Positions 23,271 to 31,940 of a DNA stretch of 64,000 bases are shown piece by piece. Origin of the DNA: a virus; the IMG/VR virus record IMGVR_UViG_3300028772_000007, positions 1 through 64,000 of that record; one strand, written 5' to 3'. The position numbers and the translations under genes are program-made. Under the pieces are notes generated by a model. The model ran no database searches. It was not told where the DNA came from and saw only the letters and a list, made by a program, of their open reading frames with translations. How positions within the stretch are numbered: the stretch's first letter is position 1; every line of letters begins with the position of its first letter.

Positions 23271-23663
23271 ATGAAAGAAATCATAAAAATAGCTGTTAAT
23301 AAAATAACAACAACAGTAAATACAATTGAAAAAGAAGTTGATCTTCCAGATGAAGCTGCATATTATGCATATACAGATGATGGATGTTTTTTTGCAGAAG
23401 GATTAATTCTATTTGCATTTATTCCTAGATATCCTGGTGGACATACTTATGATTTAATTCAGGTTAGGCAAAATAAACAAGATTATACTGATTTTCATCC
23501 AACAAGTGATTGTAAAGATGATTATTTTTTAGATTATAAAGGTTTAAGAAATAAAGGATTAGATATTCTAACTAGTAAAAATGATAATTTCAAACTTATC
23601 ACTAAAGAAGAATTTGATACTAAACGTATAGAATTATTAAACTATTATCAAAAAATTGACTAA
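23271..23663 (+). CDS. Hypothetical protein
   Basis: 130 residues, beta-rich centre (YYAYTDDGCFFAEGLILFAFIP). Coupled to the next gene by a one-base overlap. Confidence 0.75.
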   Translation: MKEIIKIAVNKITTTVNTIEKEVDLPDEAAYYAYTDDGCFFAEGLILFAFIPRYPGGHTYDLIQVRQNKQDYTDFHPTSDCKDDYFLDYKGLRNKGLDILTSKNDNFKLITKEEFDTKRIELLNYYQKID

Positions 23664-24007
23664 TGAATGAATTTTTAAGTAAATATTATAAACTACCATT
23701 TAAAGATTGGGATCCATATATCTATGATAGTGAAAGTAATATGTGTTTGATGTGGATTGGCCGTGTAGATGAAAAATCTAAAACAGTACTTATACAAATC
23801 TTAAATGGAGAAAAAGGTTTAGAATTTAATTTTAAAAATCTTTTATTTTCTATTAAAGATGGTGAAATATTTTATGGTGACAGAAAAATTATCCTTGTAA
23901 AAGGATGGGGTAGATTACAATACATTAAAACAGATGATCCTGGATTAATTCAAGATACATTTGGAGAATGGGTTGTAAATACATTAAATAATTATAACAA
24001 CAATTAA
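23663..24007 (+). CDS. Hypothetical protein
   Basis: 114 residues with no recognised motif, coupled to the previous gene. Confidence 0.75.
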   Translation: MNEFLSKYYKLPFKDWDPYIYDSESNMCLMWIGRVDEKSKTVLIQILNGEKGLEFNFKNLLFSIKDGEIFYGDRKIILVKGWGRLQYIKTDDPGLIQDTFGEWVVNTLNNYNNN

Positions 24008-24019
24008 AAAATAAAAATT

Positions 24020-24379
24020 ATGTGTGAAAACAAAAAAATTCTTATTGAGTATTTGTATAAAACAAAACTCGTTCCTTTTATTGATTATACTAAATTAGGT
24101 CCAGTTGCTAAAATTAATGAAGTTAAAACTGCAATAGGTGTAGTAGTTGCTACTGGTCCAAGTGTAATGGGTTGGGCATTGTGTGACAAGAAAGATAAAT
24201 TCAACAAAGAAAAAGCATTAGAATTAGCTTTATTACGTGCTGATTTAGTTGCTTGTGTTGATGAAGATACACTAGAAGATTTCTATCTCAAAGCAGTTCC
24301 ATTCAGTTTAGGTGATCTTTTACTGAAAATGAATGAACGTTCATTGAAATATTTTCAACCTGATTTCTTTGCTGAATAA
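24020..24379 (+). CDS. Hypothetical protein, likely well expressed
   Basis: 119 residues. A Gly/Val-rich centre (AIGVVVATGPSVMGWALCD) precedes helices. No known family. The 12-base gap upstream is A-rich, as in strongly translated Bacteroidota genes. Confidence 0.75.
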   Translation: MCENKKILIEYLYKTKLVPFIDYTKLGPVAKINEVKTAIGVVVATGPSVMGWALCDKKDKFNKEKALELALLRADLVACVDEDTLEDFYLKAVPFSLGDLLLKMNERSLKYFQPDFFAE

Positions 24380-24381
24380 TT

Positions 24382-24663
24382 ATGCAGATACAAATATACA
24401 ATGAAACAGGAGAAATTAACTTAACTTCAGAAAGTGCAATCTATATCAACTATTGTGGATATGGTGTAGGCAATTTTGGTAGACAATTGAAAGAATGTTT
24501 AGGAGAAGTAGTTAAAGAGAAAAATTCTTATGTAAAAGTTTATAAATTGGATCAAAAAGATAAATTCTTCAAATTATTAACTGGATGTTTATCAAAACGA
24601 TCTCAAGGTAGATTATTTGTAATTATGCAATCTAATCCTAACTATACTATATCATTATGGTAA
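24382..24663 (+). CDS. Hypothetical protein
   Basis: 93 residues with no recognised motif; its end overlaps the next gene by seven bases. Confidence 0.7.
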   Translation: MQIQIYNETGEINLTSESAIYINYCGYGVGNFGRQLKECLGEVVKEKNSYVKVYKLDQKDKFFKLLTGCLSKRSQGRLFVIMQSNPNYTISLW

Positions 24664-25025
24664 AAGATCAAGTTATTGAGTATCGTAATACTTATAAAGA
24701 AGCACGAGTTCTCCTGGGAGTTGTCCTGGGAGAATTTGAGAGAGTTGAAAAAGCTCCTAAACGAATAACCTCTATTACAGATGATGAATGTATTGCGATA
24801 ATTAAGAAATTAATTCAAAGTAATATTGAATGTCATGTAGAAGGTGAAAATGAAATTCTTGAGATGTTTATCCCTAAACAATTAACTTCTATTGAAATTG
24901 AAGCTATCTTAATACTTCATAAATTTAATGAAATGAAAGATTGCATGAACTACTTTAAAGTAAAATATCCAGAACTTTACAATGGTAAAGAAGTATCACA
25001 ACTTTATAAAAAAGTAAATGGCTAA
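24657..25025 (+). CDS. Hypothetical helical protein
   Basis: 122 residues; the C-terminal part is helical and ends inside the exonuclease gene start. Confidence 0.7.
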   Translation: MVKDQVIEYRNTYKEARVLLGVVLGEFERVEKAPKRITSITDDECIAIIKKLIQSNIECHVEGENEILEMFIPKQLTSIEIEAILILHKFNEMKDCMNYFKVKYPELYNGKEVSQLYKKVNG

Positions 25026-25563
25026 AACAAATTTAATGATAGACCTTGAAACATTAGGTAATAAAGCTGGATGTGTTGTAACTAGTGTTGCAGCTGTATT
25101 ATTTGATCTTAAAACCGGAGAAACCGGAGATGAATTCTATGAAAAAATAGATATTCAATCTTGTCTAGATAGGGGATTATTTATACAAGGAGGAACATTA
25201 GAATGGTGGTTTGGACAATCGAAAGAAGCTCAACAAGAACTTTTTAAAGATCCTAAAAATCTTACAGAAGTTTTACATAACTTTAGAGATTTTATTGCAA
25301 ATTTAAATCCTGCTAATCTTAAAGTATGGGGTAATAGTAATAGATTTGATTTAGGTATTCTAGCCCAAGCTTATTATGTTGCAGGTTATAAAGAAATTCC
25401 TTGGAAATATACTCTTGAACGTGATGTTAGAACTTTAGTTAGTTTTAAACCAGAAGTAAAAGAGAATCATGTTTTTATTGGAGTTCCTCACAATCCTATT
25501 GATGATTGTAAAAATCAAATTATGTATTGTTCAGAAATTTGGAATAGTTTGAGACATGATTAA
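25018..25563 (+). CDS. DEDDh 3'-5' exonuclease (ExoX/exonuclease VIII-like)
   Basis: 181 residues. MIDLETLG gives the first acidic pair, GNSNRFDLGIL the second site and HNPIDDCKNQ the His and last Asp of a DEDDh exonuclease. Relatives process 3' ends of DNA or RNA. It overlaps the RNase H gene that follows, suggesting joint action in primer or transcript removal. Confidence 0.85.
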   Translation: MAKTNLMIDLETLGNKAGCVVTSVAAVLFDLKTGETGDEFYEKIDIQSCLDRGLFIQGGTLEWWFGQSKEAQQELFKDPKNLTEVLHNFRDFIANLNPANLKVWGNSNRFDLGILAQAYYVAGYKEIPWKYTLERDVRTLVSFKPEVKENHVFIGVPHNPIDDCKNQIMYCSEIWNSLRHD

Positions 25564-25987
25564 TATATATTCAGATGGTGCTTATTCATCTTCGAGAGAT
25601 CAAGGTGGATGGGCATTTTATATTGATATAGAACCTCGTGTTCTTAAATATGATGGATTAGTAAGTACTACTAATAATCGTATGGAAATTTATGGCTGTA
25701 TTAAAGCTATGGAATATATTCGTGATAATAATATAACTGAAAATATAACTATTTTCACAGATTCAATGTATGTTATAGGTACTATGACTAAAAATTGGAA
25801 AATGAAAAAAAATATTGATCTTTGGCCAATTATGTTTAAATTAGTAACACCCAATATTCGTTTTGTTCATGTTAAAGGTCATGAAGGAAATGTAGGAAAT
25901 AGTCTTTGTGATACATGGGCAGTATTTAGTAGTCATTTAGAAGGATGTGAAATTGATATACAACCTGTTAGTCAAGTTCCAGAATAA
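25556..25987 (+). CDS. rnhA: Ribonuclease HI
   Basis: 143 residues. The DEDD active site is complete: YSDGAY near the start, NRMEIYG, TDSMYV and CDTWA near the end, with HVKGHEG before the last Asp. It cleaves RNA in RNA-DNA hybrids, for instance replication primers. Confidence 0.95.
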   Translation: MINIYSDGAYSSSRDQGGWAFYIDIEPRVLKYDGLVSTTNNRMEIYGCIKAMEYIRDNNITENITIFTDSMYVIGTMTKNWKMKKNIDLWPIMFKLVTPNIRFVHVKGHEGNVGNSLCDTWAVFSSHLEGCEIDIQPVSQVPE

Positions 25988-26021
25988 ATTAAAACAGGTT
26001 TTACTTTTGATTTTAAATAAT

Positions 26022-26183
26022 ATGCTGAAAAGTTTAATAGGATTCCTTAGGATAATAATTGGATGTGTAATCTTACAATTGTTAGTACCAGAATTTGTAA
26101 TATTTATGAATACTCTTTCCATTTGGAAAATAATTATTATATTTTTATCTTTCTGGTTTATGTATACTCGTTTTGATAAATAG
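26022..26183 (+). CDS. Small membrane protein
   Basis: 53 residues from ATG 26022 (a longer in-frame start at 25947 lies within RNase H). Two hydrophobic segments cover most of the length. Confidence 0.6.
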   Translation: MLKSLIGFLRIIIGCVILQLLVPEFVIFMNTLSIWKIIIIFLSFWFMYTRFDK

Positions 26184-26185
26184 TT

Positions 26186-26410
26186 ATGACTACATTTTAT
26201 GGATTAGATTGGATAGTTATGCTACTCAATTTATATTCTTATTACTTAATAGGTTGTAAGAAAAAATTTGGATTTATATTAGGTATAATAGGATGTATTG
26301 CAGGTTTATTAATGTTTTCATTATTAACTTTCTCATTTCCTATGCTTATAATGTATATTTCCTTTAGTATTTTAAACATTATAAATTATTTAAAATGGAA
26401 GAAGAATTAG
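26186..26410 (+). CDS. Small membrane protein, PnuC-like in part
   Basis: 74 residues, three hydrophobic segments, ending NIINYLKWKK. The order (Leu-rich helix, basic CKKKFGF, Gly-rich helix, final helix with NxxxYxKW) recalls a part of PnuC nicotinamide riboside transporters. The resemblance is weak, but NAD salvage genes follow 700 bases later. Confidence 0.55.
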   Translation: MTTFYGLDWIVMLLNLYSYYLIGCKKKFGFILGIIGCIAGLLMFSLLTFSFPMLIMYISFSILNIINYLKWKKN

Positions 26411-26562
26411 AATATCTAAATAAACTTAGAGATAATATGTTATCTGATGTAAATTCAATTGATAAATATAATTATGAATTAACTTATGAATTATATCGTG
26501 AAATTGGATTTATGAATAATATTATAAAGATAGTTCAAGAATATGTACTTATTACAGAATAA
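26395..26562 (+). CDS. Small acidic helical protein
   Basis: 55 residues starting in the end of the previous gene, wholly helical by eye. Function unknown. Confidence 0.55.
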   Translation: MEEELEYLNKLRDNMLSDVNSIDKYNYELTYELYREIGFMNNIIKIVQEYVLITE

Positions 26563-26564
26563 TT

Positions 26565-26894
26565 ATGAATCAAGAACTAATATCTTTAGCTAAAAATAAA
26601 CCTTTTGAATTTATAGGATATTTTTATAAAGAATGGGTACATCATTCTAAAGAACCATTAAGGTGGTTATTCTGGATGACAGAATTACAACAATGGTTAA
26701 GAGATACTTATGGTTTAAGTGTTGAAGTTCATGGTAATTCAGTTGATGAATTATATGCATATAAAATACATTTCATAGGTCAAGTAAAAATTTCTACTGG
26801 AACATCACCAATGTATGATGATTATGAATTAGCATTGGAATATGCATTAATAAGTACATTAAAATTAATAATAAGATATGGGATACATAATTAG
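26565..26894 (+). CDS. Hypothetical protein
   Basis: 109 residues; tryptophan-rich N-terminal half (EWVHHSKEPLRWLFWMTELQQW). No family recognised. Confidence 0.7.
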   Translation: MNQELISLAKNKPFEFIGYFYKEWVHHSKEPLRWLFWMTELQQWLRDTYGLSVEVHGNSVDELYAYKIHFIGQVKISTGTSPMYDDYELALEYALISTLKLIIRYGIHN

Positions 26895-27123
26895 ATTTAT
26901 TATTTGGAGTATATTTTTTATATTTAAACATATATATAATATATTATATTTTATGTTTAATTTTATAGTTTGGTTTCAAAAAGATTATCCTAAAAATACT
27001 TATTTTTATATATATCATATATATAAATATTATGGGGATACACAATTTTGTGATCATTATTGGTATTATGAAACATATTGGGATGCAATAATTAATAATA
27101 AAATAGTTAAATATGGATATTAA
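26878..27123 (+). CDS. Membrane-associated aromatic-rich protein
   Basis: 81 residues, one hydrophobic segment (about 4-32) and a Tyr/His-rich tail. It overlaps the NMN adenylyltransferase gene by 11 bases. Confidence 0.6.
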   Translation: MGYIIRFIIWSIFFIFKHIYNILYFMFNFIVWFQKDYPKNTYFYIYHIYKYYGDTQFCDHYWYYETYWDAIINNKIVKYGY

Positions 27124-28006
27124 AACAACAGATGTAGGAGTTATAATTGGAAGATTTCAAACTAATGAGCTACATAGTGAACATATTAAATTGATTAACT
27201 TCGTACTTAGCAAACATGATAAAGTTATTATCTTTCTAGGCGTTAGTCCTACAATAGGTAATATGAAACATCCAATGGATTTTTTAACTCGTAGTTTGAT
27301 GTTAAAAGAGGCATTTGGGAATGATTTACGTATTGCTGGTATATTCCCTTTGAGAGACCAAAAGTCTAATGCAGTTTGGAGTAATAAACTTGATGAAAAA
27401 ATTAGAGATATCTTTAATATGGAATCAGTAACTCTTTACGGAAGTAAAGATTCATTTATTCCTTTTTATGAAGGTAAATTTAAGACTCAGGAATTAACTC
27501 CTGATACTTTTATCTCTGCAACTGATATTCGTGTTGATATATCTAAAAAGGTTAAATCTTCCTCTGAATTTAGAGCAGGTATAATTTATTCAGTTTATAA
27601 TCAATATCCAACAGTTTACTCAACTGTAGATGTAGCGATTTTTAATGAAGCAGGTGAATTATTATTAGGTCAAAAACCTAATGAAAAAGAGTGGAGGTTT
27701 GTAGGTGGATTCGTTGACATTAAAGATGAATCAGACGAAGCTGCAGCAAAACGTGAAGGAAGAGAAGAAACAGGACTTGAATTATCCAACTTTGAATTTG
27801 TAACTTCAATGAAGATACAAGATTGGAGATATAGAGGTATGACAGATCGTTCTATTATGACTCATTTTTACAAGTGTAAATCTTTGTTTGGATCTCCACA
27901 ACCTCAAGATGATATAGCTGCCTTAAAATGGGTTAAAATGACTCCAGAGGTAGAAAATATTTTGGTCGGAGAACATAAAAAACTTTTTAAATTTTTATTA
28001 AAATGA
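27113..28006 (+). CDS. nadM: Bifunctional NMN adenylyltransferase-Nudix hydrolase
   Basis: 297 residues. The N-terminal nucleotidyltransferase domain shows GRFQTNELHSEH (the HxGH-like site of NMN adenylyltransferases) and SATDIR. The C-terminal Nudix box runs from GGFVDIKDES to REGREETGLEL, with the REXXEE-type core. The first domain makes NAD from NMN and ATP; Nudix domains in such fusions hydrolyse ADP-ribose or similar. With NAMPT at 28821 it forms a complete two-step nicotinamide-to-NAD route. The stop is TGA; if it were Trp, the frame would continue directly through the next ORF to 28216. Confidence 0.92.
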   Translation: MDIKTTDVGVIIGRFQTNELHSEHIKLINFVLSKHDKVIIFLGVSPTIGNMKHPMDFLTRSLMLKEAFGNDLRIAGIFPLRDQKSNAVWSNKLDEKIRDIFNMESVTLYGSKDSFIPFYEGKFKTQELTPDTFISATDIRVDISKKVKSSSEFRAGIIYSVYNQYPTVYSTVDVAIFNEAGELLLGQKPNEKEWRFVGGFVDIKDESDEAAAKREGREETGLELSNFEFVTSMKIQDWRYRGMTDRSIMTHFYKCKSLFGSPQPQDDIAALKWVKMTPEVENILVGEHKKLFKFLLK

Positions 28007-28018
28007 AAAATATCTAAT

Positions 28019-28216
28019 ATGGAAATTAGCGAAATAGTAACTATTAATTTAAGTGTTGCAGATATTAAAGAAATAATTGCATATCATTTGAAATCTAAAG
28101 GATACCATGTAAATACAACTGATTTTTCTTTAAAAGCAATCCCAGATCCAGAAGATAGATTTAGAACTAGTTCTTATGCTTTGAACAAAGCAACTTGTTC
28201 TTGTACTAAAATTTAA
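28019..28216 (+). CDS. Small phage protein
   Basis: 65 residues; IKEIIAYHLKSKGY then DPEDRFRTSSYAL and two cysteines at the end. It is in frame with the preceding NadM-Nudix gene, separated by TGA and four codons, so it could be its C-terminal extension under TGA readthrough. A separate start seems more likely. Confidence 0.65.
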   Translation: MEISEIVTINLSVADIKEIIAYHLKSKGYHVNTTDFSLKAIPDPEDRFRTSSYALNKATCSCTKI

Positions 28217-28220
28217 TAGT

Positions 28221-28643
28221 ATGTCAATAATCAAATCAATCGAACGTGCTTATTCAGTAATGGATGAGCGCAATTGGGAGACTATTTATTGGTGTATTGA
28301 TCTTCATGGTGTATGTTTAAAAAGTAATTATACTACTAATCAAAATGAATGGATTAATAATGATGCTTTAGAATGCTTACAATTAATTAGTTCATTACCT
28401 GAATCTAAAATTATTTTATGGAGTTCGTGCTACCCATCTGAATTAATGCGTATTAGACAAATGTTTAAAGAAAATAATATAACTGTTGATTTCTTTAATA
28501 AAAATACTGATATTCATAATACTAATACTGGTAATTTTAATAGAAAGTTTTACTTTAGTGTCCTTTTGGATGATAAAGCTGGATTCGATCCAGAAACTGA
28601 TTGGAGAGAAATTTATGAATATTTAATTAATAAACAATGGTAA
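28221..28643 (+). CDS. HAD-like hydrolase domain protein
   Basis: 140 residues. CIDLHGVCL stands where HAD phosphatases have DxDG(T/V), then LWSSC (motif II Ser) and LLDDKAGFDP (motif IV). The second Asp of motif I is His, so phosphatase activity may be altered. It sits between NMN adenylyltransferase and NAMPT genes. Confidence 0.7.
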   Translation: MSIIKSIERAYSVMDERNWETIYWCIDLHGVCLKSNYTTNQNEWINNDALECLQLISSLPESKIILWSSCYPSELMRIRQMFKENNITVDFFNKNTDIHNTNTGNFNRKFYFSVLLDDKAGFDPETDWREIYEYLINKQW

Positions 28644-28795
28644 TACCTGATATACCAACAAAAGAAACGGATTTAATTTGGTGTCCTAGATGCCAAGAAT
28701 TTAAATGCTGTCCTCGTGGTTCATGTGAAGCCGAAGTAGTAGGTAAAATTCGTACAGAATATATTATTGGAGAATTTGTAGAAGAAAATAAATAA
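28637..28795 (+). CDS. Small zinc-ribbon protein
   Basis: 52 residues with CPRCQEFKCCPRGSC, overlapping the previous stop by seven bases. Confidence 0.6.
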   Translation: MVIPDIPTKETDLIWCPRCQEFKCCPRGSCEAEVVGKIRTEYIIGEFVEENK

Positions 28796-28820
28796 ATATT
28801 TAAAAAAATAAATAAGAGAT

Positions 28821-30245
28821 ATGTGGAAAAATAGTGTAATAGATACTGATGCTTATAAAATAACTCATTGGTTACAACGTCCAGCTGGAATTAATCATTT
28901 TTATTCATATGGTGAAGCTCGTAAGGGTGGACAACATGCAGAAATTTGTTTCTTTGGGATGCAATATATTCTTAAAGAATATTTCATGCAGAAAGTAACA
29001 CAGGAAAATATTGAAAGAGGTGCTGCAAGATGCAAACGTGTCTTTGGTACTGATAAATACTTTCCTAAAGAAATTTGGGAAAAAGTTAAAAAATTAGGTT
29101 ATTTCCCATTGGAAATTAAATGTGTTAAAGAAGGCACAGTTCTTCCAACAGGTAATGTTTGTTTCACTATTGTATCAACTGAACCTTGGTTTGCTTGTAT
29201 GGTTAGTCATTTTGAAGATTATTTAATGTGGAATTGGCAATCGTCTGGTGTAGCAACTCGTTTATTCAATATTAAAAAAGGGATTCTTCCTTATTTTAAT
29301 ATGACTTGTGATAAGCCAGATTTAGCATTTGCAGTGAATGATTTTGGATTACGTGGTGCTGTTTATCGTGAGGGAGCAGTATTAGGTGGAATGGCTATGT
29401 TAATATTCTCTAATGGTAGTGATAATCTTCCAGCAATGGAAGGTATTGAAGAATACTATACTGATAATAATATTGGTCAATCTGTGTGGGCAACTGAACA
29501 TTCAGTAGCAACTGTATGGGGTCAAGGTCGTGGTGAAATTGATTATGTGTTAGCACAGTTAGAACGTGCTGAACCACATTTACCAATTAGTATTGTAATG
29601 GATAGTTATGATGCTGATGGTTTTATTAAAAATGTACTCGGTGACCCAGAAGTTAAACAGAAAATTATTGATAGACCTGGTAGAGTTATACCTCGTCCTG
29701 ATAGTAATGATCCTTTAACTAATGTAATTAAATATTCTGAACAATTAGGTAATCTTTTTGGGTATCATTTAAATCATAAAGACTACAAAGTGATTAATCA
29801 TAATGTCGGTTTACTTCAAGGTGATGGAATGAATGAAAAAAGTATACCTAAAATTTATGAAGAATATATTAAAACAGGTTGGTCTTGTGAAAATTTTAAT
29901 ACTGGTTCTGGTGGTGGATTACATACAGATGGTTTATGTAGAGATACTGATAGGTGGGCTGTAAAGGTTTCACATGTTGAAATTGAAGGTAAATCTATTA
30001 ATGTACAAAAAACTCCAAAATCAGATATGACTAAAGCAAGTAAAGCAGGATTATTAAAATTACATAAAGCTGGTAATGGATTTATGACAATTCAAAGTTC
30101 TACTGAACAATTTGGTGAAAATAATCCTTATATAGATGAATTACAAGTAGTTTATAAAAATGGAGAATTATTTAATGATCAAAAATTTACTGAAATACGT
30201 AAAATTGCTGATGAATATTTACAAATTGCTTTAAATAAAAAATAA
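28821..30245 (+). CDS. nadV: Nicotinamide phosphoribosyltransferase
   Basis: 474 residues, full length for NAMPT. Recognisable are DTDAYKITHWLQ near the start, FGLRGAVYREGAVLGG, ATEHSVATVWG, the PRPDSNDP phosphate-binding region, VGLLQGDGMN and FNTGSGGGLH. It converts nicotinamide and PRPP to NMN, which the protein at 27113 would turn into NAD. Phage NAMPT-NMNAT pairs are known to rebuild NAD that host defence systems deplete (NARP2 type). Its stop overlaps the macro-domain gene by one base. Confidence 0.96.
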   Translation: MWKNSVIDTDAYKITHWLQRPAGINHFYSYGEARKGGQHAEICFFGMQYILKEYFMQKVTQENIERGAARCKRVFGTDKYFPKEIWEKVKKLGYFPLEIKCVKEGTVLPTGNVCFTIVSTEPWFACMVSHFEDYLMWNWQSSGVATRLFNIKKGILPYFNMTCDKPDLAFAVNDFGLRGAVYREGAVLGGMAMLIFSNGSDNLPAMEGIEEYYTDNNIGQSVWATEHSVATVWGQGRGEIDYVLAQLERAEPHLPISIVMDSYDADGFIKNVLGDPEVKQKIIDRPGRVIPRPDSNDPLTNVIKYSEQLGNLFGYHLNHKDYKVINHNVGLLQGDGMNEKSIPKIYEEYIKTGWSCENFNTGSGGGLHTDGLCRDTDRWAVKVSHVEIEGKSINVQKTPKSDMTKASKAGLLKLHKAGNGFMTIQSSTEQFGENNPYIDELQVVYKNGELFNDQKFTEIRKIADEYLQIALNKK

Positions 30246-30784
30246 TGACATATAAAGAAATAGATGGTGATTTAATCAAACTTGCCTTACAAGGTGAGTT
30301 TGATGTAATCGCTCATGGCTGCAATTGTTATTGTATAATGGGTGCTGGTATTGCTGTGGAAATGAAAAATACTTTTGAGTGTAATACATTTCCTTTAGAA
30401 GATATGGAGTACAAAGGTGATGTAAATAAACTTGGTCAAATTGATTATGATACATTTACTTTATCTAAACATGATTTAGGTGAAACTAAATTATTTTCGC
30501 ATAGTAAAGTAAGAAATCAATTCAAACAATGGACTGATTTAAAAACTTTTTCTGTTGTTAATGCTTATACACAATGTCGATATGGGACTTCTGGTGGAGC
30601 TCCTGTTGATTATGAAGCAATAACTTTATGTATGCGTAAAATGAATTATATTTTTGCAGGTAAGCATATTGGTCTCCCTAAAATTGGTTGTGGTTTGGCT
30701 GGTGGTAATTGGGACATTATCAAAGAAATAATTCAAGAAGAATTACAAAATTGCGATGTTACAATTGTAAACTATAAAAAGTAA
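30245..30784 (+). CDS. Macro domain protein
   Basis: 179 residues. IAHGCNCYCIMGAGIAVEM is the ADP-ribose-binding loop of macro domains and HIGLPKIGCGLAGG the second loop. Such proteins bind or remove ADP-ribose from proteins or nucleic acid, or process its derivatives. Being coupled to NAMPT points to handling of ADP-ribose species made during NAD attack. Confidence 0.92.
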   Translation: MTYKEIDGDLIKLALQGEFDVIAHGCNCYCIMGAGIAVEMKNTFECNTFPLEDMEYKGDVNKLGQIDYDTFTLSKHDLGETKLFSHSKVRNQFKQWTDLKTFSVVNAYTQCRYGTSGGAPVDYEAITLCMRKMNYIFAGKHIGLPKIGCGLAGGNWDIIKEIIQEELQNCDVTIVNYKK

Positions 30785-31158
30785 TGATTGTACCAATGAT
30801 AATATCTGTTTTTCTAGGTCTATTAATAGGGTTGGAAAGACAACAACATCATAAAGCAGTAGGAGTTAGAACCATGTCATTAATTTGCCTTGGTTCTACA
30901 CTCTTTACTTGTATGTCAATTCATTTTATTAATTCAGATCCTACTAGGATTATAGGTCAAATTGTAACTGGAATTGGTTTTCTTGGTGCTGGTATTATCT
31001 TTAAATCTGGAAATCAGATTATAGGTTTAACAACAGCAGCAACAGTTTGGTGTGGTGCAGCATTAGGAGCATTAGTTGGACTTCAAATGTATCCTGAAGC
31101 ATTTATTGCTACTTTTTTAGTATTATTTATTAATTTAGTATTTAAATATTTAAAATAA
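30784..31158 (+). CDS. MgtC/SapB-family membrane protein
   Basis: 124 residues, the length of the membrane part of MgtC without the C-terminal cytosolic domain. GLLIGLERQ, GVRTMSLICLGSTLFT, GQIVTGIGFLGAGIIF and GLTTAATVW are the conserved MgtC blocks, with about four membrane segments. Bacterial MgtC proteins modulate membrane energetics and magnesium or phosphate homeostasis. It is coupled to the macro-domain gene before it and to the next gene. Confidence 0.9.
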   Translation: MIVPMIISVFLGLLIGLERQQHHKAVGVRTMSLICLGSTLFTCMSIHFINSDPTRIIGQIVTGIGFLGAGIIFKSGNQIIGLTTAATVWCGAALGALVGLQMYPEAFIATFLVLFINLVFKYLK

Positions 31159-31445
31159 TGGAAAAACTAGGTAAAGATCCTGCATTTGGATTTTATTATG
31201 AAAAAAAAGGTTTTTCTACATTTTATCATCCTGAAGGAGTTCCTCATAAATTTAATGGGGTTTCAAAAAGATTATATATTGCTACTCAATTATTACAAGG
31301 AATGTTAACATATCATGGTAGATATTGGCAAACACTTTCAAATAATGATCCATCTGAAAATTTAGGAGGATTATTACCTATTGAAGCTGTAAAAACTGCA
31401 TATGAATTTACTGATGAATTATTGAAACAAGAAAATGGAATATGA
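31158..31445 (+). CDS. Hypothetical protein
   Basis: 95 residues, aromatic-rich N-terminus; coupled to MgtC. No motif recognised. Confidence 0.7.
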   Translation: MEKLGKDPAFGFYYEKKGFSTFYHPEGVPHKFNGVSKRLYIATQLLQGMLTYHGRYWQTLSNNDPSENLGGLLPIEAVKTAYEFTDELLKQENGI

Positions 31446-31683
31446 TGTAACAGTTAATGATGAAATATTTATTGTAAAAAATGTAAATTTAAAAAAAGCT
31501 TTAGAAATAAAATCTGAATTTGAAACATCTTTTAATAAATATCGTAATTATTTATTATACAAAGATATTATTGGTTATTATGCTGGATGGGATTGTATAA
31601 ACCATAAAAGTATTTATTGTGGAACACGTAGTGAATCTACTAGTTTAAAACAAATTAAAGAATATGCAAAAAATGTGGGATAA
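31435..31683 (+). CDS. Small hypothetical protein
   Basis: 82 residues overlapping both neighbours; no recognised motif. Confidence 0.65.
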   Translation: MEYDVTVNDEIFIVKNVNLKKALEIKSEFETSFNKYRNYLLYKDIIGYYAGWDCINHKSIYCGTRSESTSLKQIKEYAKNVG

Positions 31684-31828
31684 AACATGTAATTTTTGTG
31701 GCTGTGTCATAAGAGCACCTTATATTGAAGTTACTACAGTAAGTGGAGATATAAGACATTATTGTGGAGATAGTTGTAGAAAAGCACATAGTAATAAAAA
31801 TGTTAAACAAATTAATTATATAAAATGA
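31673..31828 (+). CDS. Small zinc-finger protein
   Basis: 51 residues; CNFCG and CGDSC pairs form a plausible zinc finger with a basic C-terminal tail. The stop TGA overlaps the next start. Confidence 0.65.
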   Translation: MWDKTCNFCGCVIRAPYIEVTTVSGDIRHYCGDSCRKAHSNKNVKQINYIK

Positions 31829-31938
31829 AATATAAAAAGAAATTAGCAAGACTTGAAGGTCTTAAACGTTGGTGGGATAATTTACCTTCTTCTACTCAAA
31901 AAGCAACTACTCGTCCCGGATCTGTTAAAACAATCTAA
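31825..31938 (+). CDS. Very small basic protein
   Basis: 37 residues, Lys/Arg-rich, in an ATGA overlap with the previous ORF. Confidence 0.45.
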   Translation: MKYKKKLARLEGLKRWWDNLPSSTQKATTRPGSVKTI

Positions 31939-31940
31939 TT

